Assembly (NCBI RefSeq): GCF_009904055.1 | Contig: NZ_WYDP01000020.1 | Coordinates: forward strand, 1 to 64,000 | Direction of reading: 5' to 3' | DNA: 64,000 bases | DNA from: Rubellimicrobium sp. CFH 75288 | Lineage (GTDB): Bacteria; Pseudomonadota; Alphaproteobacteria; Rhodobacterales; Rhodobacteraceae | Shown here: one piece after another, positions 34,626 through 43,568 of the stretch | How positions within the stretch are numbered: the first letter of the stretch is position 1 | Layout: each line of letters opens with the position of its first letter | Program-made: the position numbers and the translations under genes | The notes under the pieces: generated by a model | Told to the model about the DNA's origin: nothing | The model's database searches: none | Seen by the model: only the letters and a program-made list of their open reading frames with translations

Positions 34626-35666
34626 TCAGAACGGCAGAGGGTGGTCGCGGTGGATCTCGTCGATCCGGGCGGCGAGGTCGTCGTCCACCCGCGCCCCGAG
34701 GCCGCGCAGGATATGGGCGAGCTGGTCCGCGTCGGTCGCGCCGAAGATGGGAATCGAGGGGAAGGGCCGCGTCCGGTGCCAGGCCAGCGCCATGTGGACC
34801 GGGTCCATCCCCGCCTGGGCCGCGAGCGCGCGGTAGGCCGCAACGGCGGCGAGGGCGCGGGGCGTCAGGCGCCCGCCCAGACGGCCGTCCCCCACGGCGA
34901 GCCGGCTGCCGGGCGGACAGGCGCCGTCCTGGTACTTGCCGGTGAGCAGCCCTGCCCCGAGGGGCGAGAAGGCAAGCAGCGTCACCCCCTCCATCGCGGC
35001 CGCCTCGGCCAGATCGGTGTCGTAGAGCCGGCAGAGGAGCGAATACTCGTTCTGGATCGTCTCGGGGCGCGGCCCGCCGGTGGCGGCGGCGCGGTCGAGC
35101 CAGCGGGTCGTGCCCCAGGCCGTCTCGTTGCTCAGGCCGATGGCGCGGACCTTGCCCTCCTCCACCAGCCGGGCCAGAGCGCCGAGCACGTCGTCCATCC
35201 GGCCGAGGACGGCCGCGGCGTCCGCGTCCGGGCGGAAGGTCCAGTTGCGGCGGAAGTGGTAGTGCGAGCGTTCGGGCCAGTGGAGCTGGTAGAGGTCGAT
35301 GCGGTCGGTGCGGAGCCGGCGCAGCGACGCCTCGCAGGCGGAGCGGATCGCGCCCGGGTCGAAGCCCCTGTCGCGCAGGACGTTGCCGGGGCCCGCGATC
35401 TTGGTGGCGAGCACGATGCGGCCCCGCGCGCCGGGCCGCGCGGCGAGCCAGCGGCCCAGGATGGCCTCGGACCGGCCGGCGGTCTCGGCGCGGACGGGGT
35501 TGACCGGATACATCTCGGCCGTGTCCCAGAGCGTGATCCCGGCCTCGAGCGCCATGTCCATCTGGCGGTGCGCGTCGTCTTCCGGGGTCTGGTTGCCCCA
35601 GGTCATCGTGCCGAGCGACCATTCGGCGACCCGGACCCCCGAGCGCCCCAGCTCCACCTGCCGCAT
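34626..35666 (-). CDS. aldo/keto reductase, Tas-like
   Basis: 346-aa NADPH-dependent oxidoreductase with the (beta/alpha)8 fold. The ATG at 35666 opens MRQVELGRSGVRVAEWSLGTMTWG as in E. coli Tas. The catalytic Asp-Tyr part is in LWDTAEMYPVNP, the His in LYQLHWPER, and cofactor-contact regions are IGLSNETAWG and FGATDADQL. Tas is known only as a suppressor of tyrosine auxotrophy; the physiological substrate is unknown. It is divergent from the next SDR gene. Confidence 0.9.
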   Translation of the reverse strand: MRQVELGRSGVRVAEWSLGTMTWGNQTPEDDAHRQMDMALEAGITLWDTAEMYPVNPVRAETAGRSEAILGRWLAARPGARGRIVLATKIAGPGNVLRDRGFDPGAIRSACEASLRRLRTDRIDLYQLHWPERSHYHFRRNWTFRPDADAAAVLGRMDDVLGALARLVEEGKVRAIGLSNETAWGTTRWLDRAAATGGPRPETIQNEYSLLCRLYDTDLAEAAAMEGVTLLAFSPLGAGLLTGKYQDGACPPGSRLAVGDGRLGGRLTPRALAAVAAYRALAAQAGMDPVHMALAWHRTRPFPSIPIFGATDADQLAHILRGLGARVDDDLAARIDEIHRDHPLPF

Positions 35667-35818
35667 CCCTGCCCCCCGTGCCGCGTGCCGGCGCGACCCT
35701 AGCGCGAGGCGGCGCGGGGGCAAGGCGGGGCTTGGTCCGGGGGCGGGATGACCCAGATCAAGGACGGCACCCCGCCCGTGCGCGAGGGTGCGGCCATCCA
35801 ACCGGACAGGAGAGGACC

Positions 35819-36562
35819 ATGCCCCACGACTTTTCCGGACAGACCGCCATCGTCACCGGCGCCGCCTCGGGCATCGGGCTGGCGATCGCGCGGGACCTTG
35901 CCAAGGGCGGCGCGCGCGTCGTGCTGAGCGACCTGCACGAGGAGGCGCTGGCCAAGGCCGCAGAGGGCCTCGAGGGGGCGCTGACGAAGGTTTGCGACGT
36001 CTCGGACCCCGAGGCGGTCGAGGCGCTGGTCGGCTTTGCCGTCGAGCGGACGGGGGGCCTGCACCTGCTGGTCAACAATGCCGGCATCGGGGGCCCGGCG
36101 GCGGTCGTGGGGGAATATCCGCTGGACGGCTGGGAGAAGGTGATCGCCATCAACCTCAACGGCGTGTTCTACGGGATGCGCTTCGGCCTGCCCGCGATCG
36201 AGAAGGCCGGAGGCGGCGCGGTCGTCAACATGGCCTCGATCTTGGGAACCGTGGGATTCGCCAACTCGTCGGCCTATGTGGCGGCCAAGCACGCGGTGGT
36301 GGGGCTGACCAAGTCGGCGGCGCTGGAATACGGCACGCGCGGGGTGCGCATCAACGCGGTCGGGCCCGGCTTCATCCGCACGCCGCTTCTCGATGCCAAC
36401 CTCGACCAGCCGACGATGGACTTCCTCGCGGGCCAGCACGCGGTCAAGCGGATGGGAACGGCCGAGGAGGTCTCGGCCCTGACCTGCTTCCTGCTCTCGA
36501 AGGAGGCGAGCTTCGTCACCGGGTCCTATCACCTGGTCGACGGGGGCTACACGGCGCAGTAG
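35819..36562 (+). CDS. short-chain dehydrogenase/reductase, FabG-like
   Basis: 247-aa NAD(P)-dependent SDR of normal length. AGGAGAGGA precedes the ATG at 35819. The cofactor motif is VTGAASGIG (about 12-20), followed by the NNAGIGG motif, the catalytic Ser in NMASILG and the active-site Tyr/Lys in SAYVAAKHA. The C-terminus has the usual FVTGSYHLVDGGYTAQ. Substrate unknown; cyclic alcohols, glucose or acyl groups are common in this class. Two small hairpins follow its stop. Confidence 0.88.
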   Translation: MPHDFSGQTAIVTGAASGIGLAIARDLAKGGARVVLSDLHEEALAKAAEGLEGALTKVCDVSDPEAVEALVGFAVERTGGLHLLVNNAGIGGPAAVVGEYPLDGWEKVIAINLNGVFYGMRFGLPAIEKAGGGAVVNMASILGTVGFANSSAYVAAKHAVVGLTKSAALEYGTRGVRINAVGPGFIRTPLLDANLDQPTMDFLAGQHAVKRMGTAEEVSALTCFLLSKEASFVTGSYHLVDGGYTAQ

Positions 36563-36593
36563 CGCGCTTCTGGCGCGCGCCCGCAGGGCGGGC
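36562..36593 (+). terminator. tandem hairpins after the SDR gene
   Basis: GCGCGC (36562-36567) can pair with GCGCGC (36573-36578), and GCCCGC (36579-36584) with GCGGGC (36588-36593). No U-run follows, so termination is likely partial. Confidence 0.35.
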
Positions 36594-36598
36594 TAGAG

Positions 36599-36625
36599 GG
36601 GGGGCCGCAAGGAAAAGGGCCCCCC
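36599..36625 (+). promoter_or_regulatory. hairpin enclosing the metG ribosome binding site
   Basis: GGGGGGCC (36599-36606) is perfectly complementary to GGCCCCCC (36618-36625), whose last base touches the metG ATG. The 11-nt loop (36607-36617) contains AAGGAA, the best ribosome binding site. The 8-bp all-GC stem would bury the bases between that site and the start codon and so could limit or regulate metG translation. Confidence 0.6.
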
Positions 36626-38341
36626 ATGGCGCGTCACCTCGTCACCTCGGCGATCCCCTACATCAACGGCATCAAGCATCTGGGCAACCTCGTCGGCTCG
36701 CAGCTGCCGGCGGACCTCTATGCGCGCTACCTGCGCGGGCGCGGCCACGAGGTGCTGTTTCTCTGCGCCACCGACGAGCACGGCACCCCGGCCGAGATCG
36801 CCGCGCAGAAGGCGGGCGAGCCAGTGGCCGAGTATTGCGCGCGGATGCACAAGGTGCAGGCCGAACTGGCACGCGGATTCCGGCTGAGCTTCGACCATTT
36901 CGGCCGCTCCTCCTCGCCGCAGAACCACCGGCTGACTCAGCATTTCGCGGGCCGGCTGGATGCGGCGGGGCTGATCGCCGAGGTGACCGAGCGGCAGGTC
37001 TATTCCGTGACGGACGGCCGCTTCCTGCCCGACCGGTACGTGGAGGGGACCTGCCCCAATTGCGGCTACGACAAGGCCCGAGGCGACCAGTGCGAGAACT
37101 GCACCAAGCAGCTCGAGCCCACGGAGCTGATCCGGCCGCGCTCGGCCCTGTCGGGCGCGACGGATCTGGAGATCCGCGAGACCAAGCACCTGCACCTGCG
37201 CCAGTCGCTGATGAGGGACCGGCTGCTGGAATGGATCGAGTCGCGCACGGACTGGCCGGTGCTGACCACCTCGATCGCGAAGAAGTGGCTGCTCGACGGG
37301 GACGGGTTGCAGGACCGTGGGATCACGCGCGACCTCGACTGGGGCATCCCCGTGCGCAAGGGGGACGAGCCCTGGCCGGGCATGGAGGGCAAGGTCTTCT
37401 ACGTCTGGTTCGATGCGCCCATCGAATACATCGCCTGCGCCGCCGAATGGGCCGAGGCCCACGGCCTGCCCGACTCCGCCTGGGAGCGGTGGTGGCGCAC
37501 GGAACGGGGCGCGGCGGACGTGCGCTACACGCAGTTCATGGGCAAGGACAACGTGCCCTTCCACACGCTGAGCTTTCCCGTGACGATCATGGGATCGGGC
37601 GAGGACTGGAAGCTCGTGGACTACATCAAGAGCTTCAACTACCTGACCTATGACGGCGGGCAGTTCTCGACCTCGCAGGGGCGGGGCGTGTTCATGGACC
37701 AGGCGCTGGAGATCCTGCCTGCGGATTACTGGCGCTGGTGGCTCTTGTCCCATGCGCCCGAATCGGGGGATTCCGAGTTCACCTGGGAGGGCTTCCAGGC
37801 CGGGGTGAACAAGGACCTGGCCGACGTCCTGGGCAACTTCGTCAGCCGGATCACCAAGTTCTGCCGCGCGCGCTGGGGCGAGGCGGTGCCGGACGGGGGC
37901 GAATGGGGCGCGCGCGAGCGGGCTCTGGCCGCGGCGCTGGAGGGGCGGCTGCGCGCCTACGAGGCGGCCATGGACGCGATCGAGGTGCGCCGCGCGGCCG
38001 AGGCGCTGCGCGCGATCTGGGTCATGGGCAACGAATACCTCCAGGCTGCGGCGCCCTGGGCGACGGTCAAGACGGAGCCGGAGACGGCGGCGATGCAGGT
38101 GCGGCTGGGGCTCAATCTCGTGCGGCTCCATGCGGTGCTGTCGCGGCCCTTCATCCCTGACGCGGCCGAGACGATCATGGCGGCGCTGCGCTGCGACGAC
38201 TGGACCTGGCCCGGGGGAGCCGAGGAGGCGCTGAGCGTTCTGCCGCCGGGGCACGGCTTTGCGGTGCCGGACCTGCTGTTCCGCAAGGTCTCGGACGAGG
38301 AACGCGAGGCCTGGCGCGCGCGCTTCGCGGGCGCGCGCTGA
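36626..38341 (+). CDS. metG: methionyl-tRNA synthetase
   Basis: 571-aa class I synthetase charging tRNA-Met. The ATP-binding HIGH motif appears as KHLGN (in [15 protein letters not shown]). A zinc knuckle is formed by [17 protein letters not shown]. The KMSKS loop is the variant FSTSQGRG, a form seen in many MetG1-type enzymes. The anticodon-binding helical domain ends the protein, without the dimerisation domain of longer MetRS. The start abuts a very stable hairpin. Confidence 0.95.
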   Translation: MARHLVTSAIPYINGIKHLGNLVGSQLPADLYARYLRGRGHEVLFLCATDEHGTPAEIAAQKAGEPVAEYCARMHKVQAELARGFRLSFDHFGRSSSPQNHRLTQHFAGRLDAAGLIAEVTERQVYSVTDGRFLPDRYVEGTCPNCGYDKARGDQCENCTKQLEPTELIRPRSALSGATDLEIRETKHLHLRQSLMRDRLLEWIESRTDWPVLTTSIAKKWLLDGDGLQDRGITRDLDWGIPVRKGDEPWPGMEGKVFYVWFDAPIEYIACAAEWAEAHGLPDSAWERWWRTERGAADVRYTQFMGKDNVPFHTLSFPVTIMGSGEDWKLVDYIKSFNYLTYDGGQFSTSQGRGVFMDQALEILPADYWRWWLLSHAPESGDSEFTWEGFQAGVNKDLADVLGNFVSRITKFCRARWGEAVPDGGEWGARERALAAALEGRLRAYEAAMDAIEVRRAAEALRAIWVMGNEYLQAAAPWATVKTEPETAAMQVRLGLNLVRLHAVLSRPFIPDAAETIMAALRCDDWTWPGGAEEALSVLPPGHGFAVPDLLFRKVSDEEREAWRARFAGAR

Positions 38342-38345
38342 GCGA

Positions 38346-39608
38346 TCACTCGCGCGAGGTCGTCTCCTCGAGGCCCGCGAGGTCGGTCTGGTCGCTGAGC
38401 AGCAGCGCCCAAGGGCGCAGCGCGGGCACCTGCGCGCCCAGCACCACGAGCGAGACCGTCACCGGCACCGCGAGAAGCGCCCCCGCCAGGCCCCAGACCC
38501 AGCCCCAGAACAGGAGCGACAGGAGCACGACGAGGGGGGACAGGGCGATGTTGTTGCCCTGGACGCGCGGCTCGACCACGTTGCCCATGACCTGCTCGAT
38601 GGCGAGGATGCCGAGGCCCACGACCAGGGCCGTGCCGAAATCCTGCGTGAGCAGCGAATAGGCCACGGGCAGGACGCCCGCGACCAGCGCGCCGAGGACC
38701 GGGATAAAGGTCAGCAGAAAGGTGAGCGAGACCCAGACGAGCAGCAGGCCCACGTCGAAGAACCACAGCCAGATCCCGTAGAGCGCCGCCGTGGCCAGAC
38801 CGATCGCGCCCTGCACGAGGACATAGGAGCGCACCTTGCCCGCGATCACCTCGGCCGATTCGAGCAGGCGCCATTCGGCATGCCGGCTGGTGACCTCCTG
38901 GATCTTGCGGTGCCACTGGCCGCTCTCGAGCAGCAGCAGGAAGCTCACGAAGATCACGATGACGAGACCGGCGATCACCGCCGTGGTGGCGTTGAGCACG
39001 GCTGCGGCGACCCCGCCGGCTGCGCCGAGGACCCGGTCGCCGAAGCGGCGCAGGAGGTCTCCCACCGTCCCTTCGGGCAGCAACTCGTCGAGGGGGCCGA
39101 GGCGGCCACTGCCGGCCCCGCCATCCTCCCCGGCGGCGGGCGTCTGTTCGAAGGCCCGGGGACCGGTCTGCCGGTCGGCCTCGGCAGCGCCGGTCTCGGC
39201 CGCATCCAGGAGGTCCTCGTCGCCGTCCCCAGCACCGGTGGGGGCGAGCGCCTCGACAACATCGTTGGCCTCGATGGGCGATTGGGCGACGAGCTGGCGC
39301 GCGGCCAGCGTGATCCCCGTCACGAAGACGCCGAGCCCCGCCAGAAGGACCAGCATGGCCGCCAGCGCGCCGAGCCAGCGGAGACTGTCGGGCAGAAGGG
39401 CGGCCACGCGGTCGCGCACCGGCATGATGGCCAGCGCGGTGAACAGCCCGATCAGCACGGGCACCAGCACGGTGCCGATGGCGCGCAGGGCCATCACGAT
39501 CAGGATGACGGCGACCGCAACCAGGAGCCCGCCATGCAGGTCGGGGCGGCGCAGGGTCCCTCCGGGGCGCTCCACGGGGGTCGGGGCGGGGTGCGGCGAG
39601 GGGTCCAC
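38346..39608 (-). CDS. AI-2E family transporter (TqsA/PerM-like permease)
   Basis: 420-aa inner-membrane protein. The GTG at 39608 is preferred (GGAGAG about 9 nt upstream); an in-frame ATG at 39710 would add an Arg/Pro-rich stretch unlike the family. About eight hydrophobic segments are visible, beginning GLLVAVAVILIVMALRAIG. The conserved C-terminal pair is LLVWVSLTFLLTFIPVLGALVAG and VEPRVQGNNIALSPLVVLLSLLFWGWVWG. A long acidic loop (about 150-215) separates the N-terminal segments from the rest. The family name comes from E. coli TqsA; many members instead act in Na+/H+ exchange, and the substrate here is unknown. Confidence 0.88.
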   Translation of the reverse strand: MDPSPHPAPTPVERPGGTLRRPDLHGGLLVAVAVILIVMALRAIGTVLVPVLIGLFTALAIMPVRDRVAALLPDSLRWLGALAAMLVLLAGLGVFVTGITLAARQLVAQSPIEANDVVEALAPTGAGDGDEDLLDAAETGAAEADRQTGPRAFEQTPAAGEDGGAGSGRLGPLDELLPEGTVGDLLRRFGDRVLGAAGGVAAAVLNATTAVIAGLVIVIFVSFLLLLESGQWHRKIQEVTSRHAEWRLLESAEVIAGKVRSYVLVQGAIGLATAALYGIWLWFFDVGLLLVWVSLTFLLTFIPVLGALVAGVLPVAYSLLTQDFGTALVVGLGILAIEQVMGNVVEPRVQGNNIALSPLVVLLSLLFWGWVWGLAGALLAVPVTVSLVVLGAQVPALRPWALLLSDQTDLAGLEETTSRE

Positions 39609-39805
39609 GGGCGGAGCTCTCCGGGCAGGGCTGCGGCGGCAGCCCAACGGACGGGCCGTCGGGCGGTTCCCGCAGGGTGTCGGCGGCGCTTCCCTTCCGG
39701 CGTCGCACATCCTATAGACGCGGCGAGTTCCCCCCCAGCGCGAACCGGCCGCTCCAGGGCGGCGCCCCCGGCGGGGCCGGGGAAAGGCTTGGAAAGGCGA
39801 CCGCT

Positions 39806-40579
39806 ATGACCGATAAACCGCTGATGGCCCGCGCCACCGCCGTGTGGCTGATCGACAACACGACGCTGAGCTTCAAGCAGATCGGCGACTTCTGCGGGAT
39901 GCACGAGCTCGAGGTGCAGGGGATCGCCGACGGCGATGTGGCGGCCGGCGTCAAGGGCTTCGACCCCGTCGCCAGCGGACAGCTGACCATCGAGGAGATC
40001 CGCCGCGGCGAGAGCGACCCGACCCACCGGCTGCGGCTGAAGTTCAACCCAGCCGCGGTGGGCGAGGAAAAGCGGCGCGGTCCCCGCTATACGCCGCTGT
40101 CGAAGCGGCAGGACCGGCCGGCCGCCATCCTGTGGCTGGTCAAGTTCCACCCCGAGCTGACGGACGGACAGATCGCCAAGCTGGTCGGCACGACCAAGCC
40201 CACGATCCAGACGATCCGCGAGCGCACGCACTGGAACATCCAGAACATCGAGCCCATCGACCCCGTGGCGCTGGGCCTGTGCCGGCAGACCGAACTCGAT
40301 GCCGCCGTGCAAAAGGCGGCCGAGCGCCGCGCGCGCGAAGGTCAGGTGATGAGTGACGACGAGCGGCGCAAGCTCGTCTCCACGCAGGTGTCGCTGGCGA
40401 TGGCGCCCGAGCCGCGCCTGCCCTCCTCCATCGCGGGACTCGAGACGTTCTCGCTGCGGAGCGGCGAGGAGGGACCGGACGAGGACGGCGACCAGACCCT
40501 GCCCGACATCCGCGACGCCGACAGCCTGTTCAACCTGCCGGCCGATGCGGGCGAGGAGGAGGACAGCGAGCGCCGCTGA
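39806..40579 (+). CDS. trcR: TrcR (DUF1013), cell-cycle transcriptional regulator
   Basis: 257-aa cytoplasmic DNA-binding protein of the DUF1013 family, called TrcR in Caulobacter and nearly restricted to alphaproteobacteria. Conserved are the N-terminal ARATAVWLIDNTTLSFKQIG and the helix-turn-helix-like centre (LTDGQIAKLVGTTKPTIQTI). The C-terminal third is acidic and probably flexible. The ATG at 39806 is used because the residues before it look non-coding. Targets in this organism are unknown. Confidence 0.93.
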   Translation: MTDKPLMARATAVWLIDNTTLSFKQIGDFCGMHELEVQGIADGDVAAGVKGFDPVASGQLTIEEIRRGESDPTHRLRLKFNPAAVGEEKRRGPRYTPLSKRQDRPAAILWLVKFHPELTDGQIAKLVGTTKPTIQTIRERTHWNIQNIEPIDPVALGLCRQTELDAAVQKAAERRAREGQVMSDDERRKLVSTQVSLAMAPEPRLPSSIAGLETFSLRSGEEGPDEDGDQTLPDIRDADSLFNLPADAGEEEDSERR

Positions 40580-40630
40580 GCGGTCGCCAGGCCGGCGCGG
40601 CCCTGCCGGGGGGAGACGCGTCGGAGGGGG

Positions 40631-41230
40631 TCAGACGGCACGCCGCGCGCGCAGGGCGGCACCGATCGTGCCCTCGTCCAGATAGTCGAGTTCGCCCCCC
40701 ACCGGAACGCCCTGGGCGAGCGTGGTCACGCTGACCCCGCGGCCGGAGAGGCGGTCGGCGATGTAGTGGGCGGTCGTCTGTCCATCCACCGTCGCCCCGA
40801 GCGCGAGGATCACCTCCGTGACGCCTTCGGGACCGAGGCGGGATTCGAGCAGCGGCAGGCGCAGCTCGTCGGGCCCGATCTGCCGCAGCGCCGAAAGCGT
40901 GCCGCCTAGGACGTGATACCGGCCCCGGAACGCGCCCGAGCGCTCCATCGCCCAGAGATCCTCCACGTCCTCCACCACGCAGATCTGCCCCGTGCGGCGC
41001 CGGTCGTCCGTGCAGATGGCGCACAGGTCCTCCGTGCCCAGATTGCCGCACAGCACGCAGTCGCGGGCCGTCCGGGCCACATCCTGCATCGCCTCGGCCA
41101 GGGGCAGGAGCAGCGTGCTCCGCCGCTTGACGAGGTGGAGCACCGCCCGGCGCGCCGAGCGCGGCCCGAGCCCCGGCAGCCGCGCCATCAGAGCGATCAG
41201 CGCGTCGATGTCGGCGGGCGCGGCGGCCAT
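40631..41230 (-). CDS. recR: RecR recombination mediator
   Basis: 199-aa RecFOR-pathway protein that loads RecA at gaps. Helix-hairpin-helix near [17 protein letters not shown], the C4 zinc finger in [16 protein letters not shown], and a Toprim domain containing [13 protein letters not shown] and [16 protein letters not shown]. The order dnaX-ybaB-recR is conserved in bacteria. It starts 4 nt after the ybaB stop. Confidence 0.96.
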   Translation of the reverse strand: MAAAPADIDALIALMARLPGLGPRSARRAVLHLVKRRSTLLLPLAEAMQDVARTARDCVLCGNLGTEDLCAICTDDRRRTGQICVVEDVEDLWAMERSGAFRGRYHVLGGTLSALRQIGPDELRLPLLESRLGPEGVTEVILALGATVDGQTTAHYIADRLSGRGVSVTTLAQGVPVGGELDYLDEGTIGAALRARRAV

Positions 41231-41234
41231 CGGT

Positions 41235-41579
41235 TCAGAAGGGCAGCTTCATGCCCGGCGGCAGGCCCAGCCCCTCGGTGGCGCGGCGCAGCTCCTCGTT
41301 CATGCGGTCGGCCGCGCGGGTCTGGGCATCGCGGATCGCCGCCAGCAGAAGGTCCTCCACCATCTCGCGATCCTCCTCGCGGAAGATGGAGGGGTCGATG
41401 CGGATGGCCCGCAGCTCGCCCTTGGCATTGGCGGTCACCGTCACGAGACCGCCGCCCGCCTGCCCCTCGACCGTGATGGAGTCGAGCCCTGCCTGCACGG
41501 AGGCCATGCGCTCCTGCATCTCCTGGGCGGCCTTCATCATCTTGGCCATGTCGCCCAGATTCCCCAGCCCCTTCAGCAT
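41235..41579 (-). CDS. ybaB: YbaB/EbfC nucleoid-associated protein
   Basis: 114-aa small DNA-binding protein of the EbfC family; the first residues [25 protein letters not shown] and the segment [19 protein letters not shown] are typical. It forms a tweezer-shaped dimer. It sits between dnaX (66-nt gap) and recR (4-nt gap). Confidence 0.95.
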   Translation of the reverse strand: MLKGLGNLGDMAKMMKAAQEMQERMASVQAGLDSITVEGQAGGGLVTVTANAKGELRAIRIDPSIFREEDREMVEDLLLAAIRDAQTRAADRMNEELRRATEGLGLPPGMKLPF

Positions 41580-41645
41580 CGCCCGCCCTCCTGCCGCGTC
41601 GTCCGCAGATAGGCGCGGCGGCCTGCCGCGGCAAGCCCGCAGGGA

Positions 41646-43568
41646 TCAGTCCTCGAGCGGGTCCCACTCCTCCGGGGCGTCCTCGCCCGCCTCGGGCAGT
41701 GCGGTGCGGCGCGCCTCCTCCTCCGCCTCGGCCCGGCTCTGCACCGATCTGAGGCGCGCTTCGGGAAAGGCCCTGAGCGCCGCCTGCACCAGCGGATGCG
41801 CAAGCGCCTGCGCCTCCAGATCGCGCGCCACCGCCGCGCGCGCCTCGGCCAGTGCGGGCGCGCCCCCCGAGGTGACCACGGAGACGGCCCAGCGCGCGCC
41901 CGTCCACTCCCCCAGCGCCCGCGCCAGACGCTGGGCCAGGTCGGGCGGTGTGCCCGGAGCGGGCTCGAACTCGATCCGGCCGGGACGATAGGCCGCCAGG
42001 CGGACCCCCGCTTCCACGTCGAGCAGCAGCCGCAGGTCGCGCCGTTCGCGGATCAGCGCCAGGACGTCCTCGAAGCGCGCGAACCGGTCGAGCGGATGGG
42101 GAGCGGAAGCGGGAAGCGCCGCCGCACCGCCTGCCCCCCCGCCCCGCTCCGCCGCGCCCGGCCCGCCTCCGGACGGGTCGGACAGCCGCACCGGGGCCGT
42201 GACGGCGGGCGGTGCGGCCGGGGCCTCCCGGCGGTCCGGTCCCGCACCCGCAGAGCCCGTCCCCGGCTCGGCCGGCAGACCCGCGAGCCGCCGGACCAGA
42301 TCGTCGGGCGCGGGCAGGTCGGCCACATGGGTCAGCCGGATCAGGCCCATCTCGGCCGCCATCCGGGCGTCGGGAGCATGGCCCGTCTCCTCGAGGACCT
42401 TGAGCAGCATCTGCCAGAGCCGCGCGAGGACCCGCACGGGGACGCTTCCGGCCAGGCCGAGGCCGCGTTCGCGCTCGTCGGGGGACAGGGAGGGGTCCCG
42501 GATCATGTCGGGCGCGACCTTGAGCACGGAGAGCCAGTGGACGGCTTCGGCGAGGTCGCGCAGCACCGCATCCGGCTCGGCCCCCGAATCGTGCTGGGCG
42601 GCGAACTCGGCCAGGGCGCCGGCGGCATCCCCCCGCAGGACGAGCCCGAGCAGGTCCAGCACGCGACCCCGGTCGGCCAGCCCCAGCATGGCGCGCACCT
42701 GCCCGGCCGAGACGGGCCCGCCCCCCGCGATCGCCTGGTCGAGCAGCGAGGTCGCGTCGCGGGCCGAGCCCTCGGAGGCGCGGGCGATCAGCGCGAGCGC
42801 TCCCTCCTCCACCGCGACACCCTCGGCCGCCGCGATGCGACCCAGCAGCGCCACCATCGCCGCAGGCTCGATCCGGCGCAGGTCGAAGCGCTGGCAGCGC
42901 GACAGGACGGTGACGGGGACCTTGCGGATCTCGGTGGTGGCAAAGACGAACTTCACATGGGGGGGCGGCTCCTCCAGCGTCTTAAGGAGCGCGTTGAAGG
43001 CCGAGGTGCTGAGCATGTGCACCTCGTCGATGATGAACACCTTGAAGCGGGCGCGGGCCGGCGCATAGGCGACCGTCTCGATGATGAGGTCGCGGACGTT
43101 CTGCACCCCCGTATGGGAGGCGGCGTCGATCTCGAGCACGTCGATGTGCCGCCCGGCGGCGATGTCGCGGCAATGGTCGCAGACCCCGCAGGGCTCGACC
43201 GTGGGCCCGCCCCGTCCGTCGGGCCCGATGCAGTTGAGACCCTTGGCGATGATGCGCGCGGTGGTGGTCTTGCCGGTCCCGCGGATGCCGGTGAGCACGA
43301 AGGCCTGCGCGATCCGCCCCGCGGCAAAGGCGTTGCGCAGCACACGCACCATCGCCTCCTGCCCGACGAGATCGGCGAAGGTCTGGGGCCGGTACTTGCG
43401 CGCCAGCACGCGGTAGGGGGAGGCTTCCGGGGGCGGATCGGGCAGGAGGGCGGGGGCGTCGTCGTCGGGCAAGGGCGCCTCCGGAAGGGCGGGGGGACGG
43501 CCCAGACTAGGCGCGCCGCCCACAGGGTTCAACGGCGCGGCGCCCGGAGGCGGGACGGTCCGGCTCAT
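41646..43568 (-). CDS. dnaX: DNA polymerase III subunit gamma/tau
   Basis: 640-aa clamp-loader ATPase. P-loop GIRGTGKTT, a zinc module CGVCDHC, the DEVHMLS Walker B, and the sensor-1 region FATTEIRKVP are present. The C-terminal tau part (from about 380) is proline/alanine-rich and ends in an acidic tail. The ATG at 43568 overlaps the rsgA stop as ATGA. Its ribosome binding site is the GAGGAGGAGG that encodes the glutamate tail of RsgA. No clear A-rich slippery site for a shorter gamma product was seen. Confidence 0.95.
   Translation of the reverse strand: MSRTVPPPGAAPLNPVGGAPSLGRPPALPEAPLPDDDAPALLPDPPPEASPYRVLARKYRPQTFADLVGQEAMVRVLRNAFAAGRIAQAFVLTGIRGTGKTTTARIIAKGLNCIGPDGRGGPTVEPCGVCDHCRDIAAGRHIDVLEIDAASHTGVQNVRDLIIETVAYAPARARFKVFIIDEVHMLSTSAFNALLKTLEEPPPHVKFVFATTEIRKVPVTVLSRCQRFDLRRIEPAAMVALLGRIAAAEGVAVEEGALALIARASEGSARDATSLLDQAIAGGGPVSAGQVRAMLGLADRGRVLDLLGLVLRGDAAGALAEFAAQHDSGAEPDAVLRDLAEAVHWLSVLKVAPDMIRDPSLSPDERERGLGLAGSVPVRVLARLWQMLLKVLEETGHAPDARMAAEMGLIRLTHVADLPAPDDLVRRLAGLPAEPGTGSAGAGPDRREAPAAPPAVTAPVRLSDPSGGGPGAAERGGGAGGAAALPASAPHPLDRFARFEDVLALIRERRDLRLLLDVEAGVRLAAYRPGRIEFEPAPGTPPDLAQRLARALGEWTGARWAVSVVTSGGAPALAEARAAVARDLEAQALAHPLVQAALRAFPEARLRSVQSRAEAEEEARRTALPEAGEDAPEEWDPLED

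Noticed and set aside
41646-43568. programmed frameshift site for a short DnaX gamma product
   Set aside because: No A-rich slippery heptamer followed by a stem was seen in the expected region.
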